In this document: positions 31,297-40,057 of the stretch, in pieces
Layout of the letters: each line of letters opens with the position of its first letter
Numbering within the stretch: the stretch's first letter is position 1
NCBI GenBank assembly: GCA_944323695.1
Contig: CALUTI010000002.1
Location: 124,001 to 188,000 of the forward strand
Source of the DNA: Candidatus Gastranaerophilales bacterium
Lineage (GTDB): Bacteria > Cyanobacteriota > Vampirovibrionia > Gastranaerophilales > Gastranaerophilaceae
Direction: 5' to 3'
DNA length: 64,000 nucleotides
Notes under the pieces: model-generated
What the model saw: only the letters and a program-made list of their open reading frames with translations
Databases searched by the model: none
Told to the model about the DNA's origin: nothing
Program-made: the position numbers and the translations under genes

Positions 31297-32046
31297 TTAA
31301 CTTATACGCTGAAACATATAGCCTATACCGCGTGCCGTTAAGATTAGCTCCGGATTTGCAGGATCTGTTTCAAGTTTTGAACGTAATCTTGAAATATGAA
31401 CATCAACTACACGGGTATCAATTCTGTGATCAGGCGGATATGCCCAAACATGCTGCAATATTTCGTTTCTTGAAAAAGCTTGACCGGAATTATTTACCAA
31501 CAATTCCAATAAGCTGAATTCCATACCTGTGAGTCTGATTCTTTCATTCTTTCTGAATACTTGACGACGTGCCGTGTCAATTTTAATATTACCTGTTGTA
31601 ATAACATTTTTAGTAACCTTTCCGGTCGGAGCAGCAGTTTCACGGTTATTTGTACGTCTTAAAACCGCCTTAACACGTGCTTCCAACTCTTTCGGACTAA
31701 AAGGTTTAATTACATAGTCATCAGCGCCGAGCTCAAGACCTGTAATCCTTTCAGAAACATCACCCAACGCAGTCAAGATGATAATAGGTACATCGGATGT
31801 TCTTCTGATTTCACGTGTAACGCCATAGCCGTCCATTTTCGGCATCATAACATCCAACACAACTAAATCAGGATTATATTTATTAAACGCATTTACGGTT
31901 TCTTCACCGTCTTGAGCAGTATAAACATCATATCCTGCCATTTTTAAACGTGTTTCCAATATACGTCTTATACTTGCTTCGTCATCAGCAAGCAAAATAC
32001 GTTGACGATCTTCTGTTTCATTAGGCATTTCAGCATTTTCTGTCAT
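31297..32046 (-). CDS. rpaB: OmpR-family response regulator, RpaB-like
   Basis: 249 residues: receiver domain with the phospho-acceptor D65 in V-V-L-D-V-M-M-P-K and the conserved K in Y-V-I-K-P-F, then an OmpR-type winged helix ending in the D-V-H-I-S-R-L-R-S-K-L recognition helix. The receiver sequence is very close to cyanobacterial RpaB, an essential regulator of stress and light responses controlled by the kinase NblS. No kinase gene is adjacent. In a non-photosynthetic relative it would serve another stress-control role. The symbol rests on recognised similarity only. Confidence 0.85.
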   Translation of the reverse strand: MTENAEMPNETEDRQRILLADDEASIRRILETRLKMAGYDVYTAQDGEETVNAFNKYNPDLVVLDVMMPKMDGYGVTREIRRTSDVPIIILTALGDVSERITGLELGADDYVIKPFSPKELEARVKAVLRRTNNRETAAPTGKVTKNVITTGNIKIDTARRQVFRKNERIRLTGMEFSLLELLVNNSGQAFSRNEILQHVWAYPPDHRIDTRVVDVHISRLRSKLETDPANPELILTARGIGYMFQRIS

Positions 32047-32189
32047 AGTCTTTTCCTTACATTTATAAATCTTACACCACTAACTTTAAATAAATATTAC
32101 AAAATATATATTTTTTTGTATTTTTATAACGATATATTAACCTAAGTAAAGAAAAATTGCAAGCATTTTTTTATAAAAAATATGATTTT

Positions 32190-32927
32190 TTAAAGTTGAG
32201 AGGCAACAATTTTTCTGAATTTTTCCAGATCTTCAACCGTATCAATCCCAACAGGCGTAAAATCAACAACGCTTGTCTTAATTTTCATACCGTTTTGTAA
32301 TGCTCTTAACTGCTCAAGACTTTCGGAAAGCTCAAGAGAAGTTTGCGGCATTTTGGTCATTTTTTCCAAAGCAGCGCGCTTGTAGCCGTAAATTCCAAGA
32401 TGTCCGTAAAACGTTGCATGCCCTTCATTGCGTTCAAAAGGTATTTTAGAACGTGAAAAATAAAGTGCATAGCCGTTGTTATCAACAACACACTTTACCA
32501 AATTCGGATTTTCAATATCCTTTTTGTCGCGCAAAACTCTTATCAAAGTAGAAATATCAGCATTTTCGTCATATTTAACATTTTTGATAACTTCATCAAT
32601 GCTTTCTGGCTTAATCAACGGCTCATCACCTTGAAGATTAACAACGTATTCAATTTCAGGGTGACGTTCCATAACTTCCTGAATTCTGTCGCTGCCGCAA
32701 TTGTGGGCTTCTGATGTCATTTCAGCCTCAGCTCCGAACATAAGACAAGTCGTCAAAATTTCTTCATTATCGGTTGCAACTATTACACGGTCAGCCAAAG
32801 ATGCTTTTACTGCTTTTTCAAAAACCCACTGAATAATAGGTTTTCCGTTAACTTCAATCAACGGTTTGCCTTTTAATCTGCTTGAGCCGTAGCGTGCAGG
32901 GATTATGATTGCTGTATTTCCTGTCAT
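32190..32927 (-). CDS. kdsB: 3-deoxy-manno-octulosonate cytidylyltransferase
   Basis: 245 residues from ATG 32927, which overlaps the prmA stop (ATGA). I-I-P-A-R-Y-G-S-S-R-L-K-G-K-P-L is the nucleotide-binding motif, N-L-Q-G-D-E-P-L the metal site, and Y-G-H-L-G-I-Y-G-Y and L-E-Q-L-R the sugar-binding region. It makes CMP-KDO for lipopolysaccharide core, which shows the organism has an outer membrane or at least KDO-containing envelope. Confidence 0.95.
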   Translation of the reverse strand: MTGNTAIIIPARYGSSRLKGKPLIEVNGKPIIQWVFEKAVKASLADRVIVATDNEEILTTCLMFGAEAEMTSEAHNCGSDRIQEVMERHPEIEYVVNLQGDEPLIKPESIDEVIKNVKYDENADISTLIRVLRDKKDIENPNLVKCVVDNNGYALYFSRSKIPFERNEGHATFYGHLGIYGYKRAALEKMTKMPQTSLELSESLEQLRALQNGMKIKTSVVDFTPVGIDTVEDLEKFRKIVASQL

Positions 32928-33823
32928 TTTTTCCTCACTACAAACGCAGTCCACTGATTCATGTGAACTTCTTCCACTAATATTAAATCACATTTTTTTA
33001 TTGAATCCAGAACGACCTGTTTTTTCTCATCCAAAATTCCGCTCAAAACAAGCAAACCGCCTGAATTCATAATATTTTTCAAATCCTGCATAATTTCTGC
33101 CAGAACATTATGCAAAATATTTGCAAGCACAAAATCGAATTTTTCCGTAATCTTATCGGCTGTATTAAGCTCAAAAGTGCACTTGACCTGATTTTTCAGT
33201 GCATTTTCACAAGCGACATCAATAACAGTTTCATCATTGTCGCATCCGTAGACGAAAGATGCACCGAACTTAGACGCACAAATAGCAAGGATTCCGGAGC
33301 CCATGCCAATATCAGCGACTTTAGCGCCACGCGGCATATATTTTTCAATCATAAGCATGCAAAGCTGAGTTGTTGCATGGGCTCCGGTGCCGAATGCACA
33401 GCCCGGTTCAAGCCTTATAACAACCTCGTCCGAACTTTTGGGAGAATATTCAATCCAATCCGGCACAATGGTAATTTTATCGGAGACATGGGTAACGTCC
33501 CATTTTTCCTTCCATTTTTTAGACCAATCCTGATTTTCTTTTTCTTCCAGAGTGTAATCCCAGCTTCCCAGATCTTCATCGGTAAATCCGCGGGACTTCA
33601 ACAATTCACGCTGTTCAATCAAAAAATCTTTAATATCAGCATTATCCGTCAAAAATATTTTTAAAGTTCCTTCGGTAGTTGAAATCATTTCAAGATCTTT
33701 ATAAGCCTCTTCCGCGAGAACAACACCTTCACAGGGAAGATTTTCAAAGCAAAGCTCAGAAATAATATCTTCCATTTTGGGGTTAATTTTCAATGACAAT
33801 TCGTAATAAACCGCACACTGCAT
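32924..33823 (-). CDS. prmA: Ribosomal protein L11 methyltransferase
   Basis: 299 residues. A substrate-binding N-terminal half precedes the AdoMet-binding core: G-T-G-A-H-A-T-T-Q-L, D-I-G-M-G-S-G-I-L-A-I at about 172 and the catalytic N-I-L-H-N-V-L near 235. PrmA trimethylates ribosomal protein L11. The gene is coupled to kdsB and follows accA after nine bases. Confidence 0.93.
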   Translation of the reverse strand: MQCAVYYELSLKINPKMEDIISELCFENLPCEGVVLAEEAYKDLEMISTTEGTLKIFLTDNADIKDFLIEQRELLKSRGFTDEDLGSWDYTLEEKENQDWSKKWKEKWDVTHVSDKITIVPDWIEYSPKSSDEVVIRLEPGCAFGTGAHATTQLCMLMIEKYMPRGAKVADIGMGSGILAICASKFGASFVYGCDNDETVIDVACENALKNQVKCTFELNTADKITEKFDFVLANILHNVLAEIMQDLKNIMNSGGLLVLSGILDEKKQVVLDSIKKCDLILVEEVHMNQWTAFVVRKK

Positions 33824-33832
33824 TTTAACACC

Positions 33833-34789
33833 TTATTGTTCAATAAAAGCGCCCATTTTTCTGAATTTTTGATAACGCATTGATTTCAATTCAGCACCTG
33901 AATATTTATTCAATTCATCCAGAGCGTCCAAAATAGTATGCTTCATTTCGTCAGCAGTAAGCTCGTAATTTGTATGGGCACCGCCCACAGGTTCTTTAAT
34001 AGCGCCATCTATTATGTCGAATTTCATCAAATCAGGAGCCGTAATCTTAAGTGCTTCTGCAGCCTCATTATTTTTAGAGGCATCACGCCAAAGAATTGAC
34101 GCACAGCCTTCCGGAGAAATAACCGTATAATAGGCATGTTCAAGAAGATAAACCTTATTTGCAACAGCAAGACCCAATGCACCGCCGGAACAACCTTCGC
34201 CGGTAATAATAGCAATAACCGGAACTTCAAGTTTTGCCATTTCTCTTAAATTAACAGCAATAGCAGAGCCCTGACCTTTTTCCTCCGCACTGATACCCGG
34301 ATAAGCACCGGGTGTATCAATAATGGTTACGATAGGAATATTAAATTTATCAGCATGCTTGAATAATCTCAAAGCTTTTCTGTAACCTTCCGGCTGAGGC
34401 ATACCAAAGTTATATTCCAAATTTTCTTTTGTTGATTTACCTTTCATTGTACCGACAATCATAACAGGGTTGCCGTCAATTCTTGCAAGTCCGCCGATAA
34501 TTGCTCTGTCATCAGTGCCTTCTCTGTCTCCGTGGAGTTCAACAAAATCCGTGCACATTAACTTTACATAATCCAAAAAGTTAGGTCTTTCAGGGTGTCT
34601 TGCGATCTGCATTTTCTGAGACGGTTTAAGGTTAGAATACAGTTCTTTTCTGTAATCATCCGCCTGCTGTTCAAAAGTTTCTATTTCTTTATCTAAATCC
34701 ATGCCGGACTCCAAACTTATTTTTTTTAGTTCCTCTATCTTTTCCTGAATTTCCATAATCGGCTTTTCAAAATCCAAAATTGTAGACAT
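33833..34789 (-). CDS. accA: Acetyl-CoA carboxylase carboxyltransferase, alpha subunit
   Basis: 318 residues, the normal length. N-terminal helices (L-D-F-E-K-P-I) and the crotonase-fold core with H-P-E-R-P, G-D-R-E-G-T-D-D-R-A-I-I-G-G, D-T-P-G-A-Y-P-G and G-E-G-C-S-G-G-A-L-G oxyanion glycines. AccA forms a heterotetramer with AccD to carboxylate acetyl-CoA in fatty-acid synthesis. It starts one base after the accD stop, so the two subunits are made in step. Confidence 0.97.
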   Translation of the reverse strand: MSTILDFEKPIMEIQEKIEELKKISLESGMDLDKEIETFEQQADDYRKELYSNLKPSQKMQIARHPERPNFLDYVKLMCTDFVELHGDREGTDDRAIIGGLARIDGNPVMIVGTMKGKSTKENLEYNFGMPQPEGYRKALRLFKHADKFNIPIVTIIDTPGAYPGISAEEKGQGSAIAVNLREMAKLEVPVIAIITGEGCSGGALGLAVANKVYLLEHAYYTVISPEGCASILWRDASKNNEAAEALKITAPDLMKFDIIDGAIKEPVGGAHTNYELTADEMKHTILDALDELNKYSGAELKSMRYQKFRKMGAFIEQ

Positions 34790-34790
34790 A

Positions 34791-35663
34791 TTACCTCACT
34801 GTATGCATTGACAAAATATTTGCCAGAGTATTTCTCAAATCTTTGCGGGCGGAAACAACATCCACCTGACCGTATTTTAACAAATATTCGGCTGTCTGGA
34901 AGTCAGACGGCAATTTTTGTCTTATAGTCTGTTCAATAACCCTGCGGCCTGCAAAACCTATTCTTGCACCTTGCTCTGCAACAATAATATCGCCCAGAGT
35001 TCCGAAACTTGCTGTAACCCCGCCAAACGTAGGTTCCGTAAGCAAATTTATATATAAAAGTTTTTCATCATCAAGTCTTGCGCAAGCGCATGAAGTTTTT
35101 GCCATTTGCATAAGACTCAAAGCGCTTTCTTGCATTCTTGCGCCGCCTGAAGACGTAATTGTTAAAACCGGCAGTCTTAATTCAATGGCTTTTTCAATAA
35201 TTCTTGTAACTTTTTCACCTACAACACTGCCCATAGAGCCGCCCATAAAATCAAAGTCCATAATCGCACAAGCCAATTTATTACCTTCAATTGTTCCGAT
35301 GCCTGTCACAACAGCCTCATCAAGCCCTGTTTTCTCATGCGCTCTTTGAAGCCTGTCTTTATAAGGCTCAGTATCCACAAATTCCAAAGGATCTGTCGGC
35401 TTTATTTCAGAAAATAATTCTTCAAACGAATTTTCATCAAAAAGCTGTTTGATGCGGGTTCTTGCATTTATCCTAAAATGGTAATCACACACCGGACACA
35501 CCATCATATTTTCTTCTATATCAGATTTCAAAAGCTGTGCATCACAATGAACGCATTTTGTCCATAAATCCGGATTTTCGACCACTTGAGCTGCTTTAGC
35601 TTCCAAAGCACGACGCTGAATCTGTGCCTCTTTACGTTTTTCAAACCAATCTTGAACTGTCAT
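34791..35663 (-). CDS. accD: Acetyl-CoA carboxylase carboxyltransferase, beta subunit
   Basis: 290 residues with the N-terminal zinc ribbon C37/C40 and C56/C59 and the carboxyltransferase core: M-D-F-D-F-M-G-G-S-M-G-S-V-V-G, T-S-S-G-G-A-R-M-Q-E and G-G-V-T-A-S-F. It pairs with accA directly downstream. In AccD the zinc ribbon also binds its own mRNA in some bacteria, giving possible autoregulation. Confidence 0.97.
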   Translation of the reverse strand: MTVQDWFEKRKEAQIQRRALEAKAAQVVENPDLWTKCVHCDAQLLKSDIEENMMVCPVCDYHFRINARTRIKQLFDENSFEELFSEIKPTDPLEFVDTEPYKDRLQRAHEKTGLDEAVVTGIGTIEGNKLACAIMDFDFMGGSMGSVVGEKVTRIIEKAIELRLPVLTITSSGGARMQESALSLMQMAKTSCACARLDDEKLLYINLLTEPTFGGVTASFGTLGDIIVAEQGARIGFAGRRVIEQTIRQKLPSDFQTAEYLLKYGQVDVVSARKDLRNTLANILSMHTVR

Positions 35664-35738
35664 AATATTAAATTTTCCTCATATCCCATAAACACATTAT
35701 ACACAAAAAATAAAACTTATCAATAAGCTAAGTAAAAC

Positions 35739-36515
35739 CTAGTTGTCTTTTGGTCTTGAGAGGAAATTTTTCATATCTTCCGGAAGTCTAACATTCTGGA
35801 GAGCCAGATGATATTTTCTCAAATTCGCAATGGATTCCTGTTCGTCAAGCAGATCTCTGCGCTTAATTTTTTGGGCAGGTGCATTATTAACTTTTCCGCC
35901 ATGCTTTGCAATAACTTTTGCAATCATCTCATCAATATCGGAACCGCTGACCTGATACTTTGCAGCAACGTCATCGGCTGTTGCCCCCATAGGAAGACTG
36001 TAAAGCCAATTTAAAGTTAAAGCATCACACGGAGAAATTGTTAAAATCCCTTTTTGATGAGGGGTGTACATAATATCTTTAGGAAAAGGGCTGTGTCCTA
36101 AACCCACCGCATGACCGATTTCATGAAGAATTGTGTGATAAACTTCTCCGTCATCCATATAATCACGATGGATAAGTCCGTCTGTTAATCCGATATTAAC
36201 TTCCGCGCTGTATAACCTGTTTGCGCCGTCGTAATCAAAATAGCAATGTCCTAGAGCTTTTCTTTCAACTCTTTTCCAATCAACATTAATTTGAGATTCC
36301 AAAAGTGTATTTACAACCGTAAAAGAAACCTTACCGCGCGTTGCACTCTGCCAGGCTTCAAGTGCCCTTTTAACCATTGTGCGGTAGCGGCTGTCCTGTC
36401 CCTGTTTGGAATAAAACTTCATAGGAGCAATGAAAACCTTCAACGGCATCTTGCATGTCCAGCGCATTATCCTGCCGTTTCGTAAAGACTCTTGTAAATA
36501 AGTTTCCTTCTTCAT
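35739..36515 (-). CDS. Matrixin-like zinc metalloprotease
   Basis: 258 residues from ATG 36515 (upstream starts give an implausible extension). The zinc site H-E-I-G-H-A-V-G-L-G-H has H131, E132, H135 and H141, and the Met-turn is D-I-M-Y (M149), as in matrixins and other metzincins. The C-terminus has a helix and a charged tail. No signal peptide is evident, so it is either cytosolic or exported by another route. It lies alone between accD and the divergent YbaB gene. Confidence 0.82.
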   Translation of the reverse strand: MKKETYLQESLRNGRIMRWTCKMPLKVFIAPMKFYSKQGQDSRYRTMVKRALEAWQSATRGKVSFTVVNTLLESQINVDWKRVERKALGHCYFDYDGANRLYSAEVNIGLTDGLIHRDYMDDGEVYHTILHEIGHAVGLGHSPFPKDIMYTPHQKGILTISPCDALTLNWLYSLPMGATADDVAAKYQVSGSDIDEMIAKVIAKHGGKVNNAPAQKIKRRDLLDEQESIANLRKYHLALQNVRLPEDMKNFLSRPKDN

Positions 36516-36525
36516 ATTTTTATTG

Positions 36526-36531
36526 TATAAT
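36526..36531 (+). promoter_or_regulatory. -10 box for the YbaB-recR operon
   Basis: A perfect TATAAT lies 35 bases before the YbaB start; the -35 region (TTTCCT around 36503) is weak. A short divergent region of 51 bases separates it from the protease gene. Confidence 0.45.
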
Positions 36532-36566
36532 AAAAATTGATACAGGGCTATAGGGAGGAAAATTAC

Positions 36567-36899
36567 ATGAATATCATGCAAATGATGAAACAGGCTCAAA
36601 ATTTACAAAAAAAATTAAAAGAAACACAGGATGAGCTTTCTAAAACAGAAGTAACAGGCGAAGCTGCAGGCGGCGCGGTTGTTGTAACCTGCGACGGCCA
36701 GGGCAGATTTAAGTCAATCAAACTGAAACCGGAAGCGCTTGACCCTGATAATCCGGAATCCGTTGATCCTGAGGTTGTTGAAATGGTTGAAGATATTGTA
36801 ACAACCGCAATTTTGCAGGCAAGCATGAAAGCAACCGACTTGATGGAAAGCAAAATGAAATCAGTTACGGGCGGAATTAACATTCCGGGATTATTCTAA
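36567..36899 (+). CDS. YbaB/EbfC nucleoid-associated protein
   Basis: 110 residues from ATG 36567, preceded by GGGAGGAAAA. Features of the YbaB family: M-M-K-Q-A-Q-N-L-Q-K-K-L, G-G-A-V-V-V-T-C-D-G-Q, and S-V-D-P-E-V-V-E-M-V-E-D. These homodimers bind DNA and are nearly always next to recR, as here, where the stop overlaps the recR start (TAATG). Confidence 0.93.
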   Translation: MNIMQMMKQAQNLQKKLKETQDELSKTEVTGEAAGGAVVVTCDGQGRFKSIKLKPEALDPDNPESVDPEVVEMVEDIVTTAILQASMKATDLMESKMKSVTGGINIPGLF

Positions 36900-37495
36900 T
36901 GATTTACCCGAAGTCTATTGCGGCGTTAATCGAGCATTTCCAAAAATTTCCGTCCATCGGACCGAAGTCCGCGCAAAGAATGGCATTTTACTTGCTTAGA
37001 ATGCCCATGCTTGAAGTGCAAAAGTTTGCGCAGGCAATGCTTGATGCAAAACAAAACACAAAAACATGCGAAATTTGTTTTAATATTTCATCTGAAAGCC
37101 CATGTGAGATTTGTACGTCAACTTCCCGCGACAGATCAACGATTTGCGTTGTGTCAGAAACAAAAGATTTGATTGCAATAGAAAAAACTAATGAATACAA
37201 AGGGCTTTACCACGTATTGCAGGGGCTTATCTCGCCAATGGACGGAATTGGTGCGGACGACATACGAATAAAAGAATTGTTAAGCCGGTTGACAGCAGAC
37301 GAAGTGCAGGAGATTATTCTTGCGCTTCCTCCGTCTGTCGAGGGTGAGGCTACAAGCCTTTATCTGACAAAATTAATTAAACCGTTCGGGATAAAAATTT
37401 CAAGGATAGCCTTCGGTCTGCCGGTCGGTGCTGATTTGGAATACGCGGATGAAATTACTCTTGCCAAAGCTATTGAAGGCAGACGCGAATTGTAG
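36899..37495 (+). CDS. recR: Recombination mediator RecR
   Basis: 198 residues, full length: helix-hairpin-helix (F-P-S-I-G-P-K-S-A-Q-R-M-A), zinc finger C-E-I-C and C-E-I-C, and Toprim with V-V-S-E-T-K-D and G-D-like acidic sites, then the L-P-V-G-A-D-L-E-Y-A-D-E end. With RecO and RecF it loads RecA on gapped DNA. Coupled to the YbaB gene. Confidence 0.96.
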   Translation: MIYPKSIAALIEHFQKFPSIGPKSAQRMAFYLLRMPMLEVQKFAQAMLDAKQNTKTCEICFNISSESPCEICTSTSRDRSTICVVSETKDLIAIEKTNEYKGLYHVLQGLISPMDGIGADDIRIKELLSRLTADEVQEIILALPPSVEGEATSLYLTKLIKPFGIKISRIAFGLPVGADLEYADEITLAKAIEGRREL

Positions 37496-37510
37496 ACATC
37501 AGAATTTGTC

Positions 37511-38284
37511 CTAAAGTATCATATCATCTTTAATTTTCCAATTGTTACGCAAAATGTATGAAAAGCAATAATAGCCTCTGCCGCCGTCAGAACAATCTTC
37601 TTCAACCTCTTCTGTGGTCTTATCATTTCCAGCAGGAAGCAAAAGTCTGTTATTAAAAATAAAAACAAACACATCCTGCCCTATAACATTTGGTCCGTCA
37701 TCACCGTTCACATCAACATGCATAACCAAGCCGGGAGCATCCATTTTCACGCCAAAGCTATCTTCAATATCACTGGCAGATGCTCCGTCCATATTTACAT
37801 AGACATTATCAAAAGTTCTGAAAACAATAATATTACTTCCAATACCTTTGGTACCGGAATCCCAGATGGCAGTCTGGCCGTTTAACTGTTTTGTAACACC
37901 TTCCGAATGCCAGCAGCCGGTAGATTCAATACAGTCCTTTTGTATTCTCAAATTCGGTTTCAGATAGTAGTTATACCAATTTACCATACTGTCAGTATTT
38001 CCATCAGAAAAATTAACGTAAGAATACCCCAAATTATCAGCTACTGTCCGCTGAATTGCCTGCTGCAAAGTAGAATATGTTTTTTTCAACTTGGCAATAG
38101 AAACAGCACGTCTGTATTCTTTAGTCAGTGTAGGAATGGTCATTGCCGCAACAACACCTATTATCCCTAGAGTAATTAAAACTTCCGCCAAAGTAAACGC
38201 TGTCCGACGCTTTTTGTCAGACGCAGCCAAATGCATAGCGTCTTCAGTTAAAGTAAATGCCTTTTTAGTATAAAATTTGAACAT
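37511..38284 (-). CDS. Type IV prepilin-like protein with duplicated leader motif
   Basis: 257 residues from ATG 38284, inside the end of the YjbQ gene (20-base overlap). The true prepilin leader is R-T-A-F-T-L-A-E-V-L-I-T-L-G at 27-40 with E34 at +5 and Ala rather than Gly before the cut, then a hydrophobic helix. An earlier A-F-T-L-T-E at 9-14 looks like a second copy of the leader. The C-terminal globular part has Cys pairs and D-rich loops. This A-F-T-L-A-E group is common in Gastranaerophilales-like genomes. It would be a pseudopilin or minor pilin. Confidence 0.85.
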   Translation of the reverse strand: MFKFYTKKAFTLTEDAMHLAASDKKRRTAFTLAEVLITLGIIGVVAAMTIPTLTKEYRRAVSIAKLKKTYSTLQQAIQRTVADNLGYSYVNFSDGNTDSMVNWYNYYLKPNLRIQKDCIESTGCWHSEGVTKQLNGQTAIWDSGTKGIGSNIIVFRTFDNVYVNMDGASASDIEDSFGVKMDAPGLVMHVDVNGDDGPNVIGQDVFVFIFNNRLLLPAGNDKTTEEVEEDCSDGGRGYYCFSYILRNNWKIKDDMIL

Positions 38285-38681
38285 GAACCGTCCTTGTCCT
38301 TGCTTTGTTATCAAAATCAACCAACACAATCTGCTGCCACTGTCCAAGCTGCAATGCACCATCCAGCAATGGTACCATTGTTGAATTACCCACAATTGAA
38401 GCCCTAACGTGCGCATATCCGTTGCCATCATGCCACGTATCATCATGGTGGTAAGCCTTATTAATCGGTGCAATTCTATCAAGTGCTTCCGGAAGATCAA
38501 CCAGCAGTCCCGGTTCAAACTCGATATTTGTAATCGAAACTGTGCTGCCTGCAACATACACATAGACAACCGCATTATGCAAAGAATGTCTGTAAACAAG
38601 GTTTTTGACATCATTTGTGACATCAATAATATCGTTATTGCCTTTTGTGTGCACAGAAAATTTTTCGCAAATTATTGTCAT
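38265..38681 (-). CDS. YjbQ/UPF0047 family protein
   Basis: 138 residues with the UPF0047 motifs: G-S-T-V-S-I-T-N-I-E (about 45-54), Y-H-H-D-D-T-W-H-D-G-N-G-Y-A-H-V-R and a D-G-A-L-Q-L-G-Q-W-Q end. Members have a metal site of conserved His residues and rescue thiamine-phosphate mutants in E. coli; the real role is not settled. It overlaps the amidohydrolase-like gene by four bases and the prepilin by 20. Confidence 0.9.
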   Translation of the reverse strand: MTIICEKFSVHTKGNNDIIDVTNDVKNLVYRHSLHNAVVYVYVAGSTVSITNIEFEPGLLVDLPEALDRIAPINKAYHHDDTWHDGNGYAHVRASIVGNSTMVPLLDGALQLGQWQQIVLVDFDNKARTRTVHVQILY

Positions 38682-39991
38682 AAACTAAATCTTATATCTC
38701 CCCTTTTTACTATTTTTCTGCCTTTAGAATAAGTTGAATAAGGGAAATGCTTATTTACGATAGCTGAGTAATCCTCGCCATCTTCAAGCTTAAACACGTT
38801 GAAATCAGCATCTTTGCCGACTTCAATTGATCCTGTAACATGGTCTAAACGTAAAATTTTTGCAGGATAAATTGTCAAATACTTTAACAATTCCACAGCA
38901 TCAAGCTGATTTTCACTGTTGCATTCAACTGCAAGCTTCAAAAGGCTGTAATCCTTTTCCGGCGCAAAACTCTGGGTTGAGAACCCGAAATTTTTGCCGA
39001 AATATTTCAAAACAGTTGAAAAATCAAGTTTTTTATTGCAGATTTCATCGCTGTATCTTGGCTGATAAACGAATTTGACACCTGTTTCAGCGAGTTCTTC
39101 CAATTGATTATCGGAAACATAATTTGCATTAGCAACAATAACCTTTTTGGTCAAAACTTTCAGCCCGTCAAGATATTCAACGGGATCTTCCATACGCTTG
39201 TACGGCGTAATTTTTCTGAACCCCATAAATTTATGCAATAAATCAATATCGGAAAATCCGTGCTCCAGCCATTCCATCTCGTCCTGAGCTTCCGCAAAAC
39301 GTGTCATCAAAAGCATGTTATGCTTGCGGCAGTATTTGGAAAACAATTCCCATAATTTTTTATGCACACCGGGAATTGAATGAAGCATAATCCCGATATG
39401 CGTATTTTCGCCTTTATGGAAAACGTAATTTTCAACCTTATCACGCAAAGCCTTAAATTTTTTCTTGCTTTTGTCTGAGCTGTCCGCGAAAACCTCAAAA
39501 AACATGTAATTTTTAATAGGCGCCCTGTTAATAATTTCAAAATACTTATCCTCTTTTGAAACCTGAGCAATACATGTAGTGCCGGCTTTGACGGAAGCTG
39601 CCAGACCGTCTTTAAAGGATTGAATTTTTTCATTACGTCCGAGCACAAAATAATCACTCAGAATATTAGCCCATTTTAAGCTGTAATTATCAGGTTTTAC
39701 TCCTGCAAAAGTGTACTTTTTGGCAATAGTCTGGAAAAATTTTTTCAAATTATTTTTAACCCCGACGGGCTTTGTTTTTCCGATATCCGTATACTGGTAC
39801 TGGGTAAACATGTCAATAAACCCGGGCGTTACAACTGAATTTCCGAGATCCTTCACGTATTTTTCTTCAAATTTTGAAGTTTCCCGGTTCGGAATTATCT
39901 CTACAAATTTGCCCTCATCAACGACCAGCGCCATATTTTCAAGCACCTCGCCCGTTGAAGTTAATATCCATCTTGATTTATAACACTTCAT
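38678..39991 (-). CDS. Amidohydrolase-superfamily pseudoenzyme (metal ligands lost)
   Basis: 437 residues with the full TrzA/SsnA-like fold: N-terminal and C-terminal strand halves around a barrel, P-G-F-I-D at 56-60 and the closing G-S-I-E-V-G-K-D-A-D-F-N-V. The metal residues are missing: the usual H-x-H after P-G-F-V is F62-T-Q64, the H of the M-H-x-A-E motif is R230, the A-H-C histidine is N287 and the G-T-D aspartate is Q339. It is therefore probably not a hydrolase. The rest of the chain is intact, so it may bind a ligand or partner. Coupled to YjbQ. Confidence 0.8.
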   Translation of the reverse strand: MKCYKSRWILTSTGEVLENMALVVDEGKFVEIIPNRETSKFEEKYVKDLGNSVVTPGFIDMFTQYQYTDIGKTKPVGVKNNLKKFFQTIAKKYTFAGVKPDNYSLKWANILSDYFVLGRNEKIQSFKDGLAASVKAGTTCIAQVSKEDKYFEIINRAPIKNYMFFEVFADSSDKSKKKFKALRDKVENYVFHKGENTHIGIMLHSIPGVHKKLWELFSKYCRKHNMLLMTRFAEAQDEMEWLEHGFSDIDLLHKFMGFRKITPYKRMEDPVEYLDGLKVLTKKVIVANANYVSDNQLEELAETGVKFVYQPRYSDEICNKKLDFSTVLKYFGKNFGFSTQSFAPEKDYSLLKLAVECNSENQLDAVELLKYLTIYPAKILRLDHVTGSIEVGKDADFNVFKLEDGEDYSAIVNKHFPYSTYSKGRKIVKRGDIRFSL

Positions 39992-40057
39992 AATTTACCC
40001 CTTGATTTTTAGGATAACAAATTTTATCAAAAAATGCAAGTAAATTCTCTACACAGG

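Noticed and set aside
38285-38626. In-frame upstream extension of the prepilin by 114 codons
   Set aside because: The extension runs through the YjbQ gene in another frame and reads as low-quality sequence; the leader motif near Met at 38284 sets the start.
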